A stretch of 64,000 nt of DNA from Roseibium porphyridii (lineage in GTDB: Bacteria; Pseudomonadota; Alphaproteobacteria; Rhizobiales; Stappiaceae): contig NZ_CP120863.1 of the NCBI RefSeq assembly GCF_026191725.2, positions 600,001-664,000 on the forward strand, given 5' to 3'. The translations under genes and the position numbers were made by a program. The notes beneath the pieces were generated by a model, which did not search any database, was not told the origin of the DNA, and worked only from the letters and a program-made list of their open reading frames with translations. The stretch's first letter is position 1. Every line of letters begins with the position of its first letter. Below are positions 17,844-26,151 of this stretch, piece by piece.

Positions 17844-18488
17844 ATGTCTCACACTATTGTCTTTGACAGCGAGTTTCTGACAGCCCCCGGTGCGAAGGAC
17901 CGCATGTGGTGCGGGCCATTGGACCCCGATCCGTGTGTCGCCCAAATCGGTGCTGTGAAGCTGTCGCTTGAGCCGGGCTTTCGTGTGCTTGAAACGGAGC
18001 GAATATTTATCAAGACCGCGGATCGATATGGAAAGCCGACCGTTGTCGATCCATTCTTCACTGAATTGACCGGTATTACCCAGGCTCGGATCGACGCTGA
18101 AGGAATAAGACCTGAAGACGCACATTTGAGGCTTGCCCGAATCGCCGGCGATGCGACGCTGTGGTCCTGGGGCAAGGACGAAATGTTTCTGATGGCAGTC
18201 AGCTGCTACGTGGCGGGCATGGTTCCGCCAATTCCGGCGCACAGGTTCGGGAACGCGGCAAGCCTTTTGAACAAGGCCGGTATGTCTTTGGAGGATATTG
18301 GCAGGACGACCAGCGGTGAACTTGCGACCTACTTCGGGTTGCCGACCCCACCCGGCCGTCATCATGATGCACTCGATGACGCAATGTCGATCACGGTTTG
18401 CCTGCAGCATCTTCTGAAGACCGGACGCTTGGATGCTTCCGACTTTGATTTGCCGAGTCCCAAAACCGGAGCCTTGGTCCAAGCCTGA
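17844..18488 (+). CDS. 3'-5' exonuclease (DnaQ-like, DEDDh)
   Basis: This 214-residue predicted exonuclease has the ribonuclease H-like fold. The first acidic motif is FDSEF (Asp8 and Glu10), the second acidic region lies near FTELTGITQARID and the mid-region LWSWGKDE, and the last motif is HHDALDDAM near residue 173, with the histidine and aspartate expected of the DEDDh class. The length and the single domain fit the oligoribonuclease/epsilon-like stand-alone proteins rather than a polymerase subunit. Substrate (DNA or RNA) cannot be told. The start follows GAAGG. It lies alone between the rplT terminator and a small orphan gene. Confidence 0.85.
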   Translation: MSHTIVFDSEFLTAPGAKDRMWCGPLDPDPCVAQIGAVKLSLEPGFRVLETERIFIKTADRYGKPTVVDPFFTELTGITQARIDAEGIRPEDAHLRLARIAGDATLWSWGKDEMFLMAVSCYVAGMVPPIPAHRFGNAASLLNKAGMSLEDIGRTTSGELATYFGLPTPPGRHHDALDDAMSITVCLQHLLKTGRLDASDFDLPSPKTGALVQA

Positions 18489-18747
18489 TCAAAACAGGAC
18501 AGAATCACAAATTGGGACGGGATTTGCCGGTTTTGCGAAGGCAAGTTCTTTTTCTTCTTGCGCGCAATATCCTCGTTTTCCCCCTTACCTGGCCCATTCG
18601 CGCACACTTTCGTTAACTTTTGTGACCCTGTTTTGGCGGTTTTCCGCGGACAAAAGGTTAACGCCTTCCTATATTGGCATGGTGATTGCGAGGTTTCAGA
18701 CAGGAAGGCACTGATTGTGCCGATTTGAAACAATGAGGCGTTAATAC
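18489..18747 (+). promoter_or_regulatory. Intergenic region with candidate promoter for the 111-residue orphan gene
   Basis: No gene is seen. A TATATT hexamer at 18670-18675 with CGGACA 17 bases upstream (18647-18652) is a fair promoter. GTTAAC occurs at 18612 and again at 18657, which could be protein-binding half-sites but lacks a defined spacing match. A short purine-poor stretch (18550-18600) shows no stable hairpin. Confidence 0.35.
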
Positions 18748-19083
18748 GTGCGAGTGAACCCTGTAACATCGGCAGGACGTGCCAATGTGAGGCGCAAACG
18801 TCCCTCAATGGGAGAGACGGAAAGCGAGCGCCAGGGCAATAGCTTTGCGTCTTACCTGCCAGAGCCGCCCAAGCCGGATCTTGAGCGTGACCATGATGCC
18901 TACACCGGACGGTATTACCCGAATTCGGTCTTTCTGGCTCATCTGATTGCAACACGCGACTATGACATCCAGGCCCGTCAGGTCCGCCCAGCAGACACTC
19001 TGTCAGGTGCTAACAGCTATCGGGCCATGGCAGCTCTGCCACGACAGCGTGGGGCAGGTCACCTTCTCAAGACCGAGCGCTGA
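18748..19083 (+). CDS. Conserved hypothetical small protein (FLAHLIAT motif)
   Basis: This 111-residue protein starts at GTG (18748) and has a basic N terminus (ARPS-like RANVRRKRPS) and a central PEPPKPDLE segment. Its C-terminal half contains SVFLAHLIATRDYDIQARQ and a following basic, proline-containing tail. I recall small uncharacterised Hyphomicrobiales proteins with a similar FLAQLIAT...Q-x-R block, so this is probably a real conserved gene, but no function is known. No signal peptide or membrane span is visible. A strong terminator follows. The first residues MRVNPVTSA resemble MQVKPVSAI of the next small gene, though the rest does not align. Confidence 0.7.
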   Translation: MRVNPVTSAGRANVRRKRPSMGETESERQGNSFASYLPEPPKPDLERDHDAYTGRYYPNSVFLAHLIATRDYDIQARQVRPADTLSGANSYRAMAALPRQRGAGHLLKTER

Positions 19084-19127
19084 TCTCTCGATTTTTTGAA
19101 TTCCAGATGTACCACTGGATAGCCTCG

Positions 19128-19156
19128 GCCCGGAGCATCGCTCCGGGCTCTTTTTT
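19128..19156 (+). terminator. Rho-independent terminator
   Basis: The stem GCCCGGAGC pairs with GCTCCGGGC across an ATC loop (9 bp, perfect) and is followed by TCTTTTTT. It ends the 18748-19083 transcript. Confidence 0.93.
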
Positions 19157-19231
19157 AGCGCCGACTTTTTTGAGGGTCAGGCAGATTTGGACCGCTTGCT
19201 TTTGTTGTTGCGGCGGAGCTGGCAACCCTTT

Positions 19232-19247
19232 TGTGACGCGCGTCACA
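19232..19247. promoter_or_regulatory. CRP/FNR-type palindrome (TGTGA-N6-TCACA)
   Basis: TGTGACGCGCGTCACA is a perfect 16-bp palindrome whose outer five bases match the CRP consensus exactly. It lies 97 bp upstream of the 106-residue orphan gene, in a gap with no other gene. A CRP/FNR-superfamily regulator is the likely binder; which one cannot be told from the site. Confidence 0.55.
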
Positions 19248-19343
19248 TTTTTCTCTTGCGAGTCACGATAGGTTTCAACGCAGATCCGGAATCCCCGGAC
19301 CTCCGAAAGACTGGCCACGGACTGGCCCACCACGGAGCAAAAG

Positions 19344-19664
19344 ATGCAAGTAAAACCTGTTTCAGCGATTCACGCCCTGCGAATTCGCCAAAAACCATCA
19401 GCAGACTTCGTTCCCAATTCAGACCTCTTTGGAGTATCTGAAGGAACATTCGCTGGTGTCGACATGATGCCGGCTCACCAGGCCGCAGAAGAGCTGCAGC
19501 GTGACCTTCACGCCGGTTCACATGCAGAATACGCAACCCAGCTTCTGGCGAGCCATAACATGTCCGCTGAGACCGAAATGGAGCGTCAGCAGCATTTGGC
19601 GCAATACGCCACTGCCTCCGAAGACAGCGAAGAAACTTCCTTCACGATCTCACTGTCTGCCTGA
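19344..19664 (+). CDS. Hypothetical protein, 106 residues
   Basis: I do not recognise this protein. It is soluble-looking, acidic overall in the C-terminal half, and predicted helical, with a segment HQAAEELQRDLHAGSHAEYA and then ASHNMSAETEMERQQHLAQY. There is no signal peptide, membrane span or cysteine. The start is ATG behind GGAGCAAAAG. It follows a terminator and a CRP-like palindrome, so it appears to have its own promoter, and it converges on the multicopper oxidase gene. Codon use looks like that of the neighbours. It is probably a real gene because of its own upstream control region and position between two clear units. Confidence 0.6.
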   Translation: MQVKPVSAIHALRIRQKPSADFVPNSDLFGVSEGTFAGVDMMPAHQAAEELQRDLHAGSHAEYATQLLASHNMSAETEMERQQHLAQYATASEDSEETSFTISLSA

Positions 19665-19685
19665 TTTGGTTCTGGTGATGGTTTA

Positions 19686-21080
19686 TCAAGTCTCGATCCT
19701 CAGAAAGCCGGCCAAACCGGTTTTCTGGTGCTCGATGACGTGACAATGGAACGCCCAATCACCGGGATTGTCAGCGACAAGGGCCACTTCCATCGTTTCA
19801 TCCTTCAAAAGCAAAGCCGTATCGGTCACGAGCGGCGGCAGGGTGCGTTTGTTTGACCGCAGCAGTTTGAAGGAAACGCCATGAAGATGGATCGGATGGG
19901 CGTTCGGAGATTCGTTTCTGAGACGCAGCACATATGACTTGCCCAGCTTCATCGTCGCCAATGGGTCGAAAGGTCCAGGCTTATCCCCCGGCCAGGCCAC
20001 CCGGTTGATCGACCAGAATGTATATCCGAGTGAGCCACAGATGCTGGCTTGCGGAGCATCTCCTTCCGGTGACCAGCCGAACACGAAATCGATCACTTCG
20101 GCATTGGCGAGATCCGGCTCAGGCACCGGATTGGGAGGAAGCGGCTTTAATTCCTTCAAATCTCGTCGGACGCTTTGGCCAGCTGCGCTGAACGTTGCCA
20201 GAAGCCGGTCACCATTGGCACGACGTAGAAACAATTTTACCGTTTCGCCGTCCTGGTCCGGTACCTTCAACGCAATATCCGCACGCTGACCGGGCGACAG
20301 GACCAGGTCTTTCGCCGGTAGGGGCTTGGGTAATGGGTGAGAATCGATAGCGATGACCCGGGCCTCGCCGCCCTCAAGTTCGTAAGTTCCAACGCGAGTC
20401 AGGTCGGTAACGGCCAGTCTGAGGCGGACAAGGCTTCCCGCCTGCAGTTCGTAAACAGGCTCCTTCTGCCAATTGACGGTCGACACCGTTCCGAGCGTGC
20501 CTCCGCGCGCAGCATTTCTCGGCTTTGAGAAGGCAATGAACTGACCGTCGCCGCCGAGGCGAAAGTCCCGAATGTTCAATGGCAGGTCTTGGTCGAAACC
20601 AATATCTTCCGGTTCTTCGACCACCATGATCCCGGTCAGGCCACGCGCAATTTGTTCAAGCGTATTGCAATGAGGGTGATACCAGAACGTCCCTGCATCT
20701 GGCGGCGTGAATTCGTATCGGAAGGACTGACCCGTTTCGATCGGATACTGGGTCAGATAAGGCACGCCATCCATCCGGTTGGGAATTCTAAGTCCGTGCC
20801 AATGCACGACGGTCGGCTCATCCAGATCGTTGATGACATCGATTGCCACCTTTTGTCCCTGCCTCATGCGCAGTACCGGCGGCGGCGCATCAGGGAGGAA
20901 GCTCATCATGTCGCGCGTAAGCGTCCCGGGCAAAATGGAGTGATCTTGGTTGGAAAGTCTCAGGATATGCTCTGCGGAATCGGTAGCCGCAAAGCCTTTT
21001 GCCGCAAGGCCTCCTGCCGCAAACGCTGAAACTGCGCCCGCGCTGCCCAGCAACAATTCTCGCCTTGATACTGAAGGCAT
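19686..21080 (-). CDS. Tat-exported multicopper oxidase (laccase/CueO-like)
   Basis: A periplasmic copper oxidase of 464 residues from the start I prefer, the ATG at 21080 with AAGGA five bases upstream; a longer reading from 21134 adds 18 residues that would bury the signal. The N terminus has a twin-arginine signal, SRRELLLG, followed by an alanine-rich stretch. Copper ligands are visible as HWHG (about 93), WYHPH (about 133), HPIHLHG in the third domain, and HCHVIEH at 445-451. The type 1 axial position after HCHVIEHQKTG is Leu456, where CueO has Met, a change known to raise redox potential in laccases. The substrate may be a metal ion or a phenol; no copper-sensing gene lies next to it. 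Confidence 0.9.
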   Translation of the reverse strand: MPSVSRRELLLGSAGAVSAFAAGGLAAKGFAATDSAEHILRLSNQDHSILPGTLTRDMMSFLPDAPPPVLRMRQGQKVAIDVINDLDEPTVVHWHGLRIPNRMDGVPYLTQYPIETGQSFRYEFTPPDAGTFWYHPHCNTLEQIARGLTGIMVVEEPEDIGFDQDLPLNIRDFRLGGDGQFIAFSKPRNAARGGTLGTVSTVNWQKEPVYELQAGSLVRLRLAVTDLTRVGTYELEGGEARVIAIDSHPLPKPLPAKDLVLSPGQRADIALKVPDQDGETVKLFLRRANGDRLLATFSAAGQSVRRDLKELKPLPPNPVPEPDLANAEVIDFVFGWSPEGDAPQASICGSLGYTFWSINRVAWPGDKPGPFDPLATMKLGKSYVLRLRNESPNAHPIHLHGVSFKLLRSNKRTLPPLVTDTALLLKDETMEVALVADNPGDWAFHCHVIEHQKTGLAGFLRIET

Positions 21081-21182
21081 GACTGTCCTTATGATTTGAA
21101 GGCGCGTCCTGGCGCAATCAACACGCAGGCGCACGCTTTCGCAAGGACAAAGTGAGAGTACCCGATAGTGCTGGGCAATTCG

Positions 21183-22778
21183 TCAATAACCTGCTGCGTG
21201 GCCGTCCTTGCGCGGGTCAGACCCGGCTGTCAACAACCCCCGTGCCTTGTCGATCATGATGGCCTGACTGCCGCCAATGGCTCCCTTGGCCGGCGTCACC
21301 TGATGGCCAAGTGCTCTGAGGCCGTCCAGTGTCGATGGCGGGATCAGTTTCTCTGCCTGGAGTTCGTGCGTATCCAGGTCCATGAACATGCGCGGGAAAT
21401 CGATTGCAGCCTGTACGTCCATTCCATAGTCGATGATGTTGGTCAGCAGGTGGGCATGTCCGCAGGCCTGGTATTGGCCACCCATTACACCGAAGGACAG
21501 CCATGGATTGCCATCCTTGAGCACCATAGCCGGAATGATCGTGTGGAGCGGCCGCTTGCCGCCGTCAATGGAGTTTGCGTGACCTGCCTGCGCCTTGAAC
21601 GCTCGGCCACGGCAATGCAGAAGCACACCGCTGTCCTGTGCAACGATCCCCGAGCCGAAATCCGAAAACAGCGAGTTTATGAAGGAAACGGCCAGCCCAT
21701 CCTTGTCTACAACGGTCAGATAAACCGTATCGGTCTGCGGGCTCAGTGAAGATTGAGGCAGGGAAGCCATGCGTTTGTTGACCGACACTTCTGCGGCAAG
21801 CCGGTCGAGATAATCCGACGCAATCAACCCGGAATGGCAAACGTCCATATAGCCAGGATCCGTTACGAACCTGTCGCGGACTGCATAGGCAAGCCGTGTT
21901 GCTTCCATCTGCAGGTGGAACCTCTCCGGGCCCATTGGATCCAGGTTTTCAAGGTCGAACTTTTCCAGAATCCCGAGCATCACCAAGGCAATGATGCCTT
22001 GTCCATTGGGCGGCAATTCCGCAACCGTATGCCCCTTGTAGTCTCTCATGACAGGAGAGACAGCGGTCGTATGGCACGCGGCGAGGTCGTCCTCCGTCAT
22101 CAAGCCGCCGCGGCTTTGCAGAGCTTCGACGATATCGCTGGCAATCGGACCGGAATAAAACGCATCCGCACCATCGGTGGCGATAGCCTCGAGTGTTGCG
22201 GCAAGATGCGGGTATTTGAGGATCGTGCCTATGGCAGGTGCGTTGCCATCAATGAGGTACCGTGCCGTCGATACCGGATCAGAGGCCAGTTTCTCGACAT
22301 TGTTGGCCCAGTCGTTTGCCACGCGGGGCGCAACAGGAAACCCTTCACGGGCATATTGAATGGCACGCTTGAAAAGTTTGCCGAATTCCGTTGATCCGTG
22401 CGCCTTGTGCAGGGTTTCCCAAGCGCGCACAGCACCCGGCACAGTTACCGCATGGGCGGACGTGTCGGTGATGTCCTTTACACCGAGTTCTGCGAGTTTT
22501 TCGGGTGTTGCCGCACGCGGTGCTGCGCCCGAACCATTAAAGCCGGTCAGCCGGCCATCCGGTTCGGTAACGATTGCAAAGCAGTCACCGCCGATGCCTG
22601 TCATATGCGGTTCGACGACACATTGCACGGCAACGGCGGCGATGGCCGCGTCCACTGCGTTGCCTCCGTCCTGCAGAACCTCCAGCGCGGTGCTTGTTGC
22701 CAGAGGATGCGATGTTGCCGCAGCTGCTTCGCGCGCAAAAACCGGTGACCGGCCTGGCGCCTGAAAATCACGCTTCAC
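21183..22778 (-). CDS. Gamma-glutamyltransferase family protein
   Basis: This 531-residue N-terminal nucleophile hydrolase family member would self-cleave and transfer or hydrolyse gamma-glutamyl groups. The N-terminal block ATSHPLATSTALEVLQDGGN, then AAIAAVAVQCVVEPHMTGIGGD, matches the family. The region DTVYLTVVDKDGLAV aligns with the start of the small subunit, placing the catalytic threonine at Thr351. The GGKRPLHTIIPAMV and GVMGGQYQACGH blocks follow. There is no obvious signal peptide, unlike classical periplasmic Ggt, so it may be a cytoplasmic homologue with another acyl substrate (YwrD type). The start is GTG (22778) behind CAGGAG. Confidence 0.87.
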   Translation of the reverse strand: MKRDFQAPGRSPVFAREAAAATSHPLATSTALEVLQDGGNAVDAAIAAVAVQCVVEPHMTGIGGDCFAIVTEPDGRLTGFNGSGAAPRAATPEKLAELGVKDITDTSAHAVTVPGAVRAWETLHKAHGSTEFGKLFKRAIQYAREGFPVAPRVANDWANNVEKLASDPVSTARYLIDGNAPAIGTILKYPHLAATLEAIATDGADAFYSGPIASDIVEALQSRGGLMTEDDLAACHTTAVSPVMRDYKGHTVAELPPNGQGIIALVMLGILEKFDLENLDPMGPERFHLQMEATRLAYAVRDRFVTDPGYMDVCHSGLIASDYLDRLAAEVSVNKRMASLPQSSLSPQTDTVYLTVVDKDGLAVSFINSLFSDFGSGIVAQDSGVLLHCRGRAFKAQAGHANSIDGGKRPLHTIIPAMVLKDGNPWLSFGVMGGQYQACGHAHLLTNIIDYGMDVQAAIDFPRMFMDLDTHELQAEKLIPPSTLDGLRALGHQVTPAKGAIGGSQAIMIDKARGLLTAGSDPRKDGHAAGY

Positions 22779-23005
22779 TGAAAATCTCCTGCCCGAAACG
22801 CCTATTTATTCCGAATTGCCGCAAGTGTTTCCCGACTTTCCCACCTATTCGGCACCCGTTCAATTTGCTAGCAAATCCCGATCGCGGGCAGCACCTTAAG
22901 GAGAAGCGGTTAATTGCGCAAACCTGCATGAGCGGGTTTCTTCGATGCGGCGGAACAAGCCGGACAAGGTGCCAACCGGCCAACAGACCAGACAGGCGGT
23001 AAACA

Positions 23006-23440
23006 ATGACTCTTGGAATGACACTTTCAACGGCAGAGGCAATCACTTCCGCCGCATTGGAAAAAGCAGTCGAACTCAAACTGAAGCCTCTTACCGTTGC
23101 GATTCTGGACGCGGGCGGTCATGCGGTTCTGGTCAAACGGCAGGACGGCTCATCCATTATGCGCCCTCAGATTGCAGCCGGAAAAGCCATTGGAGCATTG
23201 GCTGTCGGAACCGGTACACGCTGGCTGAATGCAAACGCGGAGTCGCGGCCTCATTTCGTCAACGCGCTGAACGGCGTCTCCGGCGGTGCGATCGTGCCTG
23301 TTCCAGGTGGTGTTCTGATCAAAGGCGAGAGTGGAGAGACCCTTGGCGCTGTCGGAATAACCGGAGATACCTCTGACAATGACGAAGCGTGCGCAGTTGC
23401 CGGCATTGTTGCTGCCGGTCTTGTCGCCGATTGCGGCTGA
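23006..23440 (+). CDS. GlcG/HbpS family heme-binding-like protein (DUF336)
   Basis: This 144-residue protein of the GlcG/PduO C-terminal/HbpS family has ALEKAVELKLKPLTVAILDAGGH, a FVNALNGVSGGAIVPVPGGVLI core, and the closing GAVGITGDTSDNDEACAVAGI. Family members bind heme or cobalamin, or act as accessory proteins of dehydrogenases; the role here is unknown. The ATG has only a weak GGCGG site. It stands alone between the divergent gamma-glutamyltransferase-like gene and the converging GNAT gene. Confidence 0.85.
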   Translation: MTLGMTLSTAEAITSAALEKAVELKLKPLTVAILDAGGHAVLVKRQDGSSIMRPQIAAGKAIGALAVGTGTRWLNANAESRPHFVNALNGVSGGAIVPVPGGVLIKGESGETLGAVGITGDTSDNDEACAVAGIVAAGLVADCG

Positions 23441-23446
23441 TCCGGT

Positions 23447-23938
23447 TCAACGGGTTGAGAGGCCTTTTCGGAATATGGCCAGTTTTCCGCTGGCCGTTTC
23501 CACCTGATCGATCTGTTCCCAGCGTCTGTTTTTCAGAATGGTCGTTGCCGAACCTGTCGTAGCAAGGATGTGATCAAATCCGAGTTGCGCCGCCTCGATT
23601 TCCGCAGCAGCAACCAGCGCGCTTCCGATGCCATTTCGGCGCAGGGCTTCCGGCACAAGCAAAGCCGTCAACCAAGCGCCGGGATAGACGTCGGAGCCTG
23701 GAGATGTTGACCTGAGCGATACGGTTCCAATTGGCAGTAAGGCTCGATCTACCGCCACCAGGCATTGCGGCAAGATGCCTGACGTCATTAGGCAGGCCTT
23801 CAGGTCTTTTCTTGCGTCACCTGAACCGCCTGGCCCATACCAGTGCGGCCAACTGACCTGATACAAGTCTGCGATCTGCCCAAGCTGCCGCGGAAGGTCA
23901 GACAGGGGCAGAATTCCGGCGAGTACGCGCGCCGTCAA
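23447..23938 (-). CDS. GNAT family N-acetyltransferase
   Basis: This 163-residue acetyltransferase has the GNAT pattern ALLVPEALRRNGIGSALVAAAEIEA (motif A, acetyl-CoA binding, with R-x-x-G-I-G) and a following beta-strand LGFDHILATTGSATTILKNRRWEQI. The reading frame opens directly behind the phaR TGA, in the same frame, and the only near-cognate start before the domain is a TTG at 23938, so translation is probably coupled to phaR. The substrate is unknown. Confidence 0.8.
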   Translation of the reverse strand: MTARVLAGILPLSDLPRQLGQIADLYQVSWPHWYGPGGSGDARKDLKACLMTSGILPQCLVAVDRALLPIGTVSLRSTSPGSDVYPGAWLTALLVPEALRRNGIGSALVAAAEIEAAQLGFDHILATTGSATTILKNRRWEQIDQVETASGKLAIFRKGLSTR

Positions 23939-23941
23939 AGA

Positions 23942-24535
23942 TCAGGGCTTGTCGGAGAGCTTATTGATCTTCTTCTGCATTTCCTCGAGCTGACGCTTCA
24001 TATCGTCAAGATCAGCCGTTTCGGCTTTCTCGGTCTTGGTGTTGCCCGTGGCTGTCGGTGCTTCCGATGCGGCTCCGGCCTCACCTGTCGGGAACGGCAT
24101 GAACATCTTCATCGCCCGTTCAAACATTTCAGTATTGCGTTTGACCTGGTCCTCGATCGCGTCGAAGGCTGTGGCTCCGAAAGCTTCGCTCATTTGAGAT
24201 CGCAGCTTTTCCTGTTCCTTCGTCAAGGATGTCATCGAATATTCGAGAAAGCTCGGCACGAGACCCTGCATGCTGTCGCCGTAAAAGCGGATCAGTTGTC
24301 TGAGGAAAGTCACGGGAAGCAGGTTCTGGCCCTTGCCTTCCTGCTCGAAGATAATCTGGGTCAGAACAGACCGGGTGATATCCTCGCCGCTCTTTGCGTC
24401 ATAGACGACAAAGTCTTCTTCCCCCTTCACCATCACCGCCAGATCCTCAAGGGTGACATAGGTGCTGGTGCCCGTGTTGTAGAGCCGCCGGTTGGCGTAT
24501 TTCTTGATGATTGTTGGCTCGCTGGTTTTGGCCAT
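23942..24535 (-). CDS. phaR: Polyhydroxyalkanoate synthesis repressor PhaR
   Basis: This 197-residue regulator binds PHB granules and DNA and represses phasin and PHB synthesis genes when polymer is absent. The N-terminal PHB/PHA accumulation regulator DNA-binding domain is unmistakable (IIKKYANRRLYNTGTSTYVTL, about residues 8-30), followed by the accumulation regulator domain (FLRQLIRFYGDSMQGLVPSFLEYSM). The acidic, glutamine- and lysine-rich C terminus, DDMKRQLEEMQKKINKL, is a predicted coiled coil. It is divergent from phaA over a 318-bp gap and leads into the GNAT gene with three bases between them. Confidence 0.94.
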   Translation of the reverse strand: MAKTSEPTIIKKYANRRLYNTGTSTYVTLEDLAVMVKGEEDFVVYDAKSGEDITRSVLTQIIFEQEGKGQNLLPVTFLRQLIRFYGDSMQGLVPSFLEYSMTSLTKEQEKLRSQMSEAFGATAFDAIEDQVKRNTEMFERAMKMFMPFPTGEAGAASEAPTATGNTKTEKAETADLDDMKRQLEEMQKKINKLSDKP

Positions 24536-24853
24536 CCGTCACTTCCGCCTATCTGCCTTACGGCTGGAACGGGATTTGCTCCCGTCTCGTTTCGCATTTG
24601 ATGGCGCCGTCTTCGCAGACGCGTCATCTCCTCCAACTAAGAGACTAAGCCAATCGTAGCGGATCGTGCCACTCTTTTTATGTGCGCCGACGAAAGGATA
24701 ATGCCGCAAATGCGAAATCAGGCCGCGCATACGGAGAGTCACGGTTGACACGCATGCCGGTGCGGTTTCTAGTCGCCTCATCGATAAGGAACAAAGGTGC
24801 CCTAACGGTACCAGCATTCTATGGCCGTCCGGCCTCAAGTCCTGGAGAGTATG
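24536..24853 (+). promoter_or_regulatory. phaR-phaA intergenic region with phaA promoter
   Basis: This 318-bp gap between divergent phaR and phaA holds no gene of its own. A strong promoter candidate reads TTGACA at 24743-24748, a 17-bp spacer, and TCTAGT at 24766-24771, giving a leader of about 75 bases to phaA. The phaA translation start I use (24854) has GGAG six bases upstream. Dyads for PhaR were not obvious to me. Confidence 0.6.
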
Positions 24854-26035
24854 ATGAGCGCTTCCACCGATGTTGTCATTGTCAGCGCGACCCGCACCCC
24901 TGTCGGGTCGTTCAACGGTTCTTTTGCCAATGTGCCGGCACATGATCTTGGTACCATTGTTATGAAAGCAGCGATGGAACAGGCCGGTGTCGACGGCGCT
25001 GATATCGACGAGGTGGTTTTCGGTCAGGTGTTGACTGCGGCGCAAGGCCAGAACCCTGCACGGCAGGCAGCCATCAACGCAGGTATCGCCGACAGTTCGA
25101 CCGCCTGGACCCTTAATCAGGTTTGCGGTTCCGGCCTGCGGACGGTCGCCATTGCGGCACAGCAGATCCAGACCGGCGATGCATCCATCATGATGGCCGG
25201 TGGTCAGGAAAACATGTCTTTGTCTCCGCATGCGGCACATATGCGCAACGGCTACAAGATGGGCGACTACAAGATGATCGATACAATGATCAAAGACGGC
25301 TTGTGGGACGCGTTCAATGGCTACCATATGGGTCAGACCGCCGAGAATGTCGCTGAAAAGTGGCAGATCAACCGCGAGCAGCAGGATGAATTCGCGGTCG
25401 CTTCCCAGAACAAGGCAGAAGCAGCTCAGAAGGCCGGAAAATTCAAGGATGAGATCACACCGGTCACCGTGAAGGAGCGCAGGTCGGAGCGTGTCGTTGA
25501 GGATGATGAATATATTCGTCATGGCGCGACCCTAGAAAGCGTTGCAAAACTTCGTCCGGCCTTCAACAAGGAAGGATCTGTGACAGCCGCGAATGCTTCC
25601 GGCATCAACGACGGCGCGGCTGCGCTTTTGGTGATGAGCGCCGCGGAAGCCGAAAAGCGTGGGCTGACACCTTTGGTGCGGATTGCATCCTGGGCAACGG
25701 CCGGCGTCGATCCGGCGATCATGGGATCAGGTCCGATCCCGTCGTCAAGGAAGGCTCTGGACAAGGCAGGCTGGAGCGCTGCTGATCTCGATCTGGTCGA
25801 GGCAAACGAAGCCTTCGCGGCGCAGGCATGTGCCGTCAACAAGGACATGGGCTGGAACCCTGACATCGTCAATGTCAACGGCGGCGCAATTGCGATCGGA
25901 CACCCGATCGGCGCGTCAGGTGCCCGCATTCTGTGTACATTGATCCACGAAATGAACCGTCGTGACGCCAAGAAGGGCCTTGCAACGCTGTGTATCGGCG
26001 GCGGTATGGGCGTTGCCATGTGTCTGGAGCGCTAA
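24854..26035 (+). CDS. phaA: Acetyl-CoA C-acetyltransferase (beta-ketothiolase)
   Basis: PhaA condenses two acetyl-CoA to acetoacetyl-CoA, the first step of PHB synthesis. From the ATG at 24854 it has 393 residues, the usual thiolase length; an upstream in-frame ATG at 24821 adds 11 residues but lacks a ribosome site. The acylated cysteine lies in NQVCGSGLRTV (about Cys91), and the second catalytic set is NGGAIAIGHPIGASGARI and CIGGGMGVAMCLER at the C terminus. It is followed by a hairpin and then phaB. Confidence 0.96.
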   Translation: MSASTDVVIVSATRTPVGSFNGSFANVPAHDLGTIVMKAAMEQAGVDGADIDEVVFGQVLTAAQGQNPARQAAINAGIADSSTAWTLNQVCGSGLRTVAIAAQQIQTGDASIMMAGGQENMSLSPHAAHMRNGYKMGDYKMIDTMIKDGLWDAFNGYHMGQTAENVAEKWQINREQQDEFAVASQNKAEAAQKAGKFKDEITPVTVKERRSERVVEDDEYIRHGATLESVAKLRPAFNKEGSVTAANASGINDGAAALLVMSAAEAEKRGLTPLVRIASWATAGVDPAIMGSGPIPSSRKALDKAGWSAADLDLVEANEAFAAQACAVNKDMGWNPDIVNVNGGAIAIGHPIGASGARILCTLIHEMNRRDAKKGLATLCIGGGMGVAMCLER

Positions 26036-26055
26036 GCGTTCAAATGATTTGGATC

Positions 26056-26077
26056 ATGGCCGGCGTCGTCCGGCCAT
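26056..26077 (+). promoter_or_regulatory. Hairpin between phaA and phaB
   Basis: ATGGCCGG pairs perfectly with CCGGCCAT across a 6-base loop, and GGCTTTT follows. The short T-run makes it a possible partial terminator or attenuator that lowers phaB expression relative to phaA, or a 3'-end stabiliser. Confidence 0.55.
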
Positions 26078-26151
26078 GGCTTTTAAGAAACTGAGAGTTC
26101 AAAAACCTCGAGGCCCTAAGGGTCCGAAACCGGAATTCAGGAGGAAGGGGA

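Noticed and set aside
24539..25522. Open frame of 327 codons on the minus strand at the start of phaA
   Set aside because: It overlaps phaA antisense, has no family signature and would place a gene over the clear phaA promoter and thiolase coding sequence.
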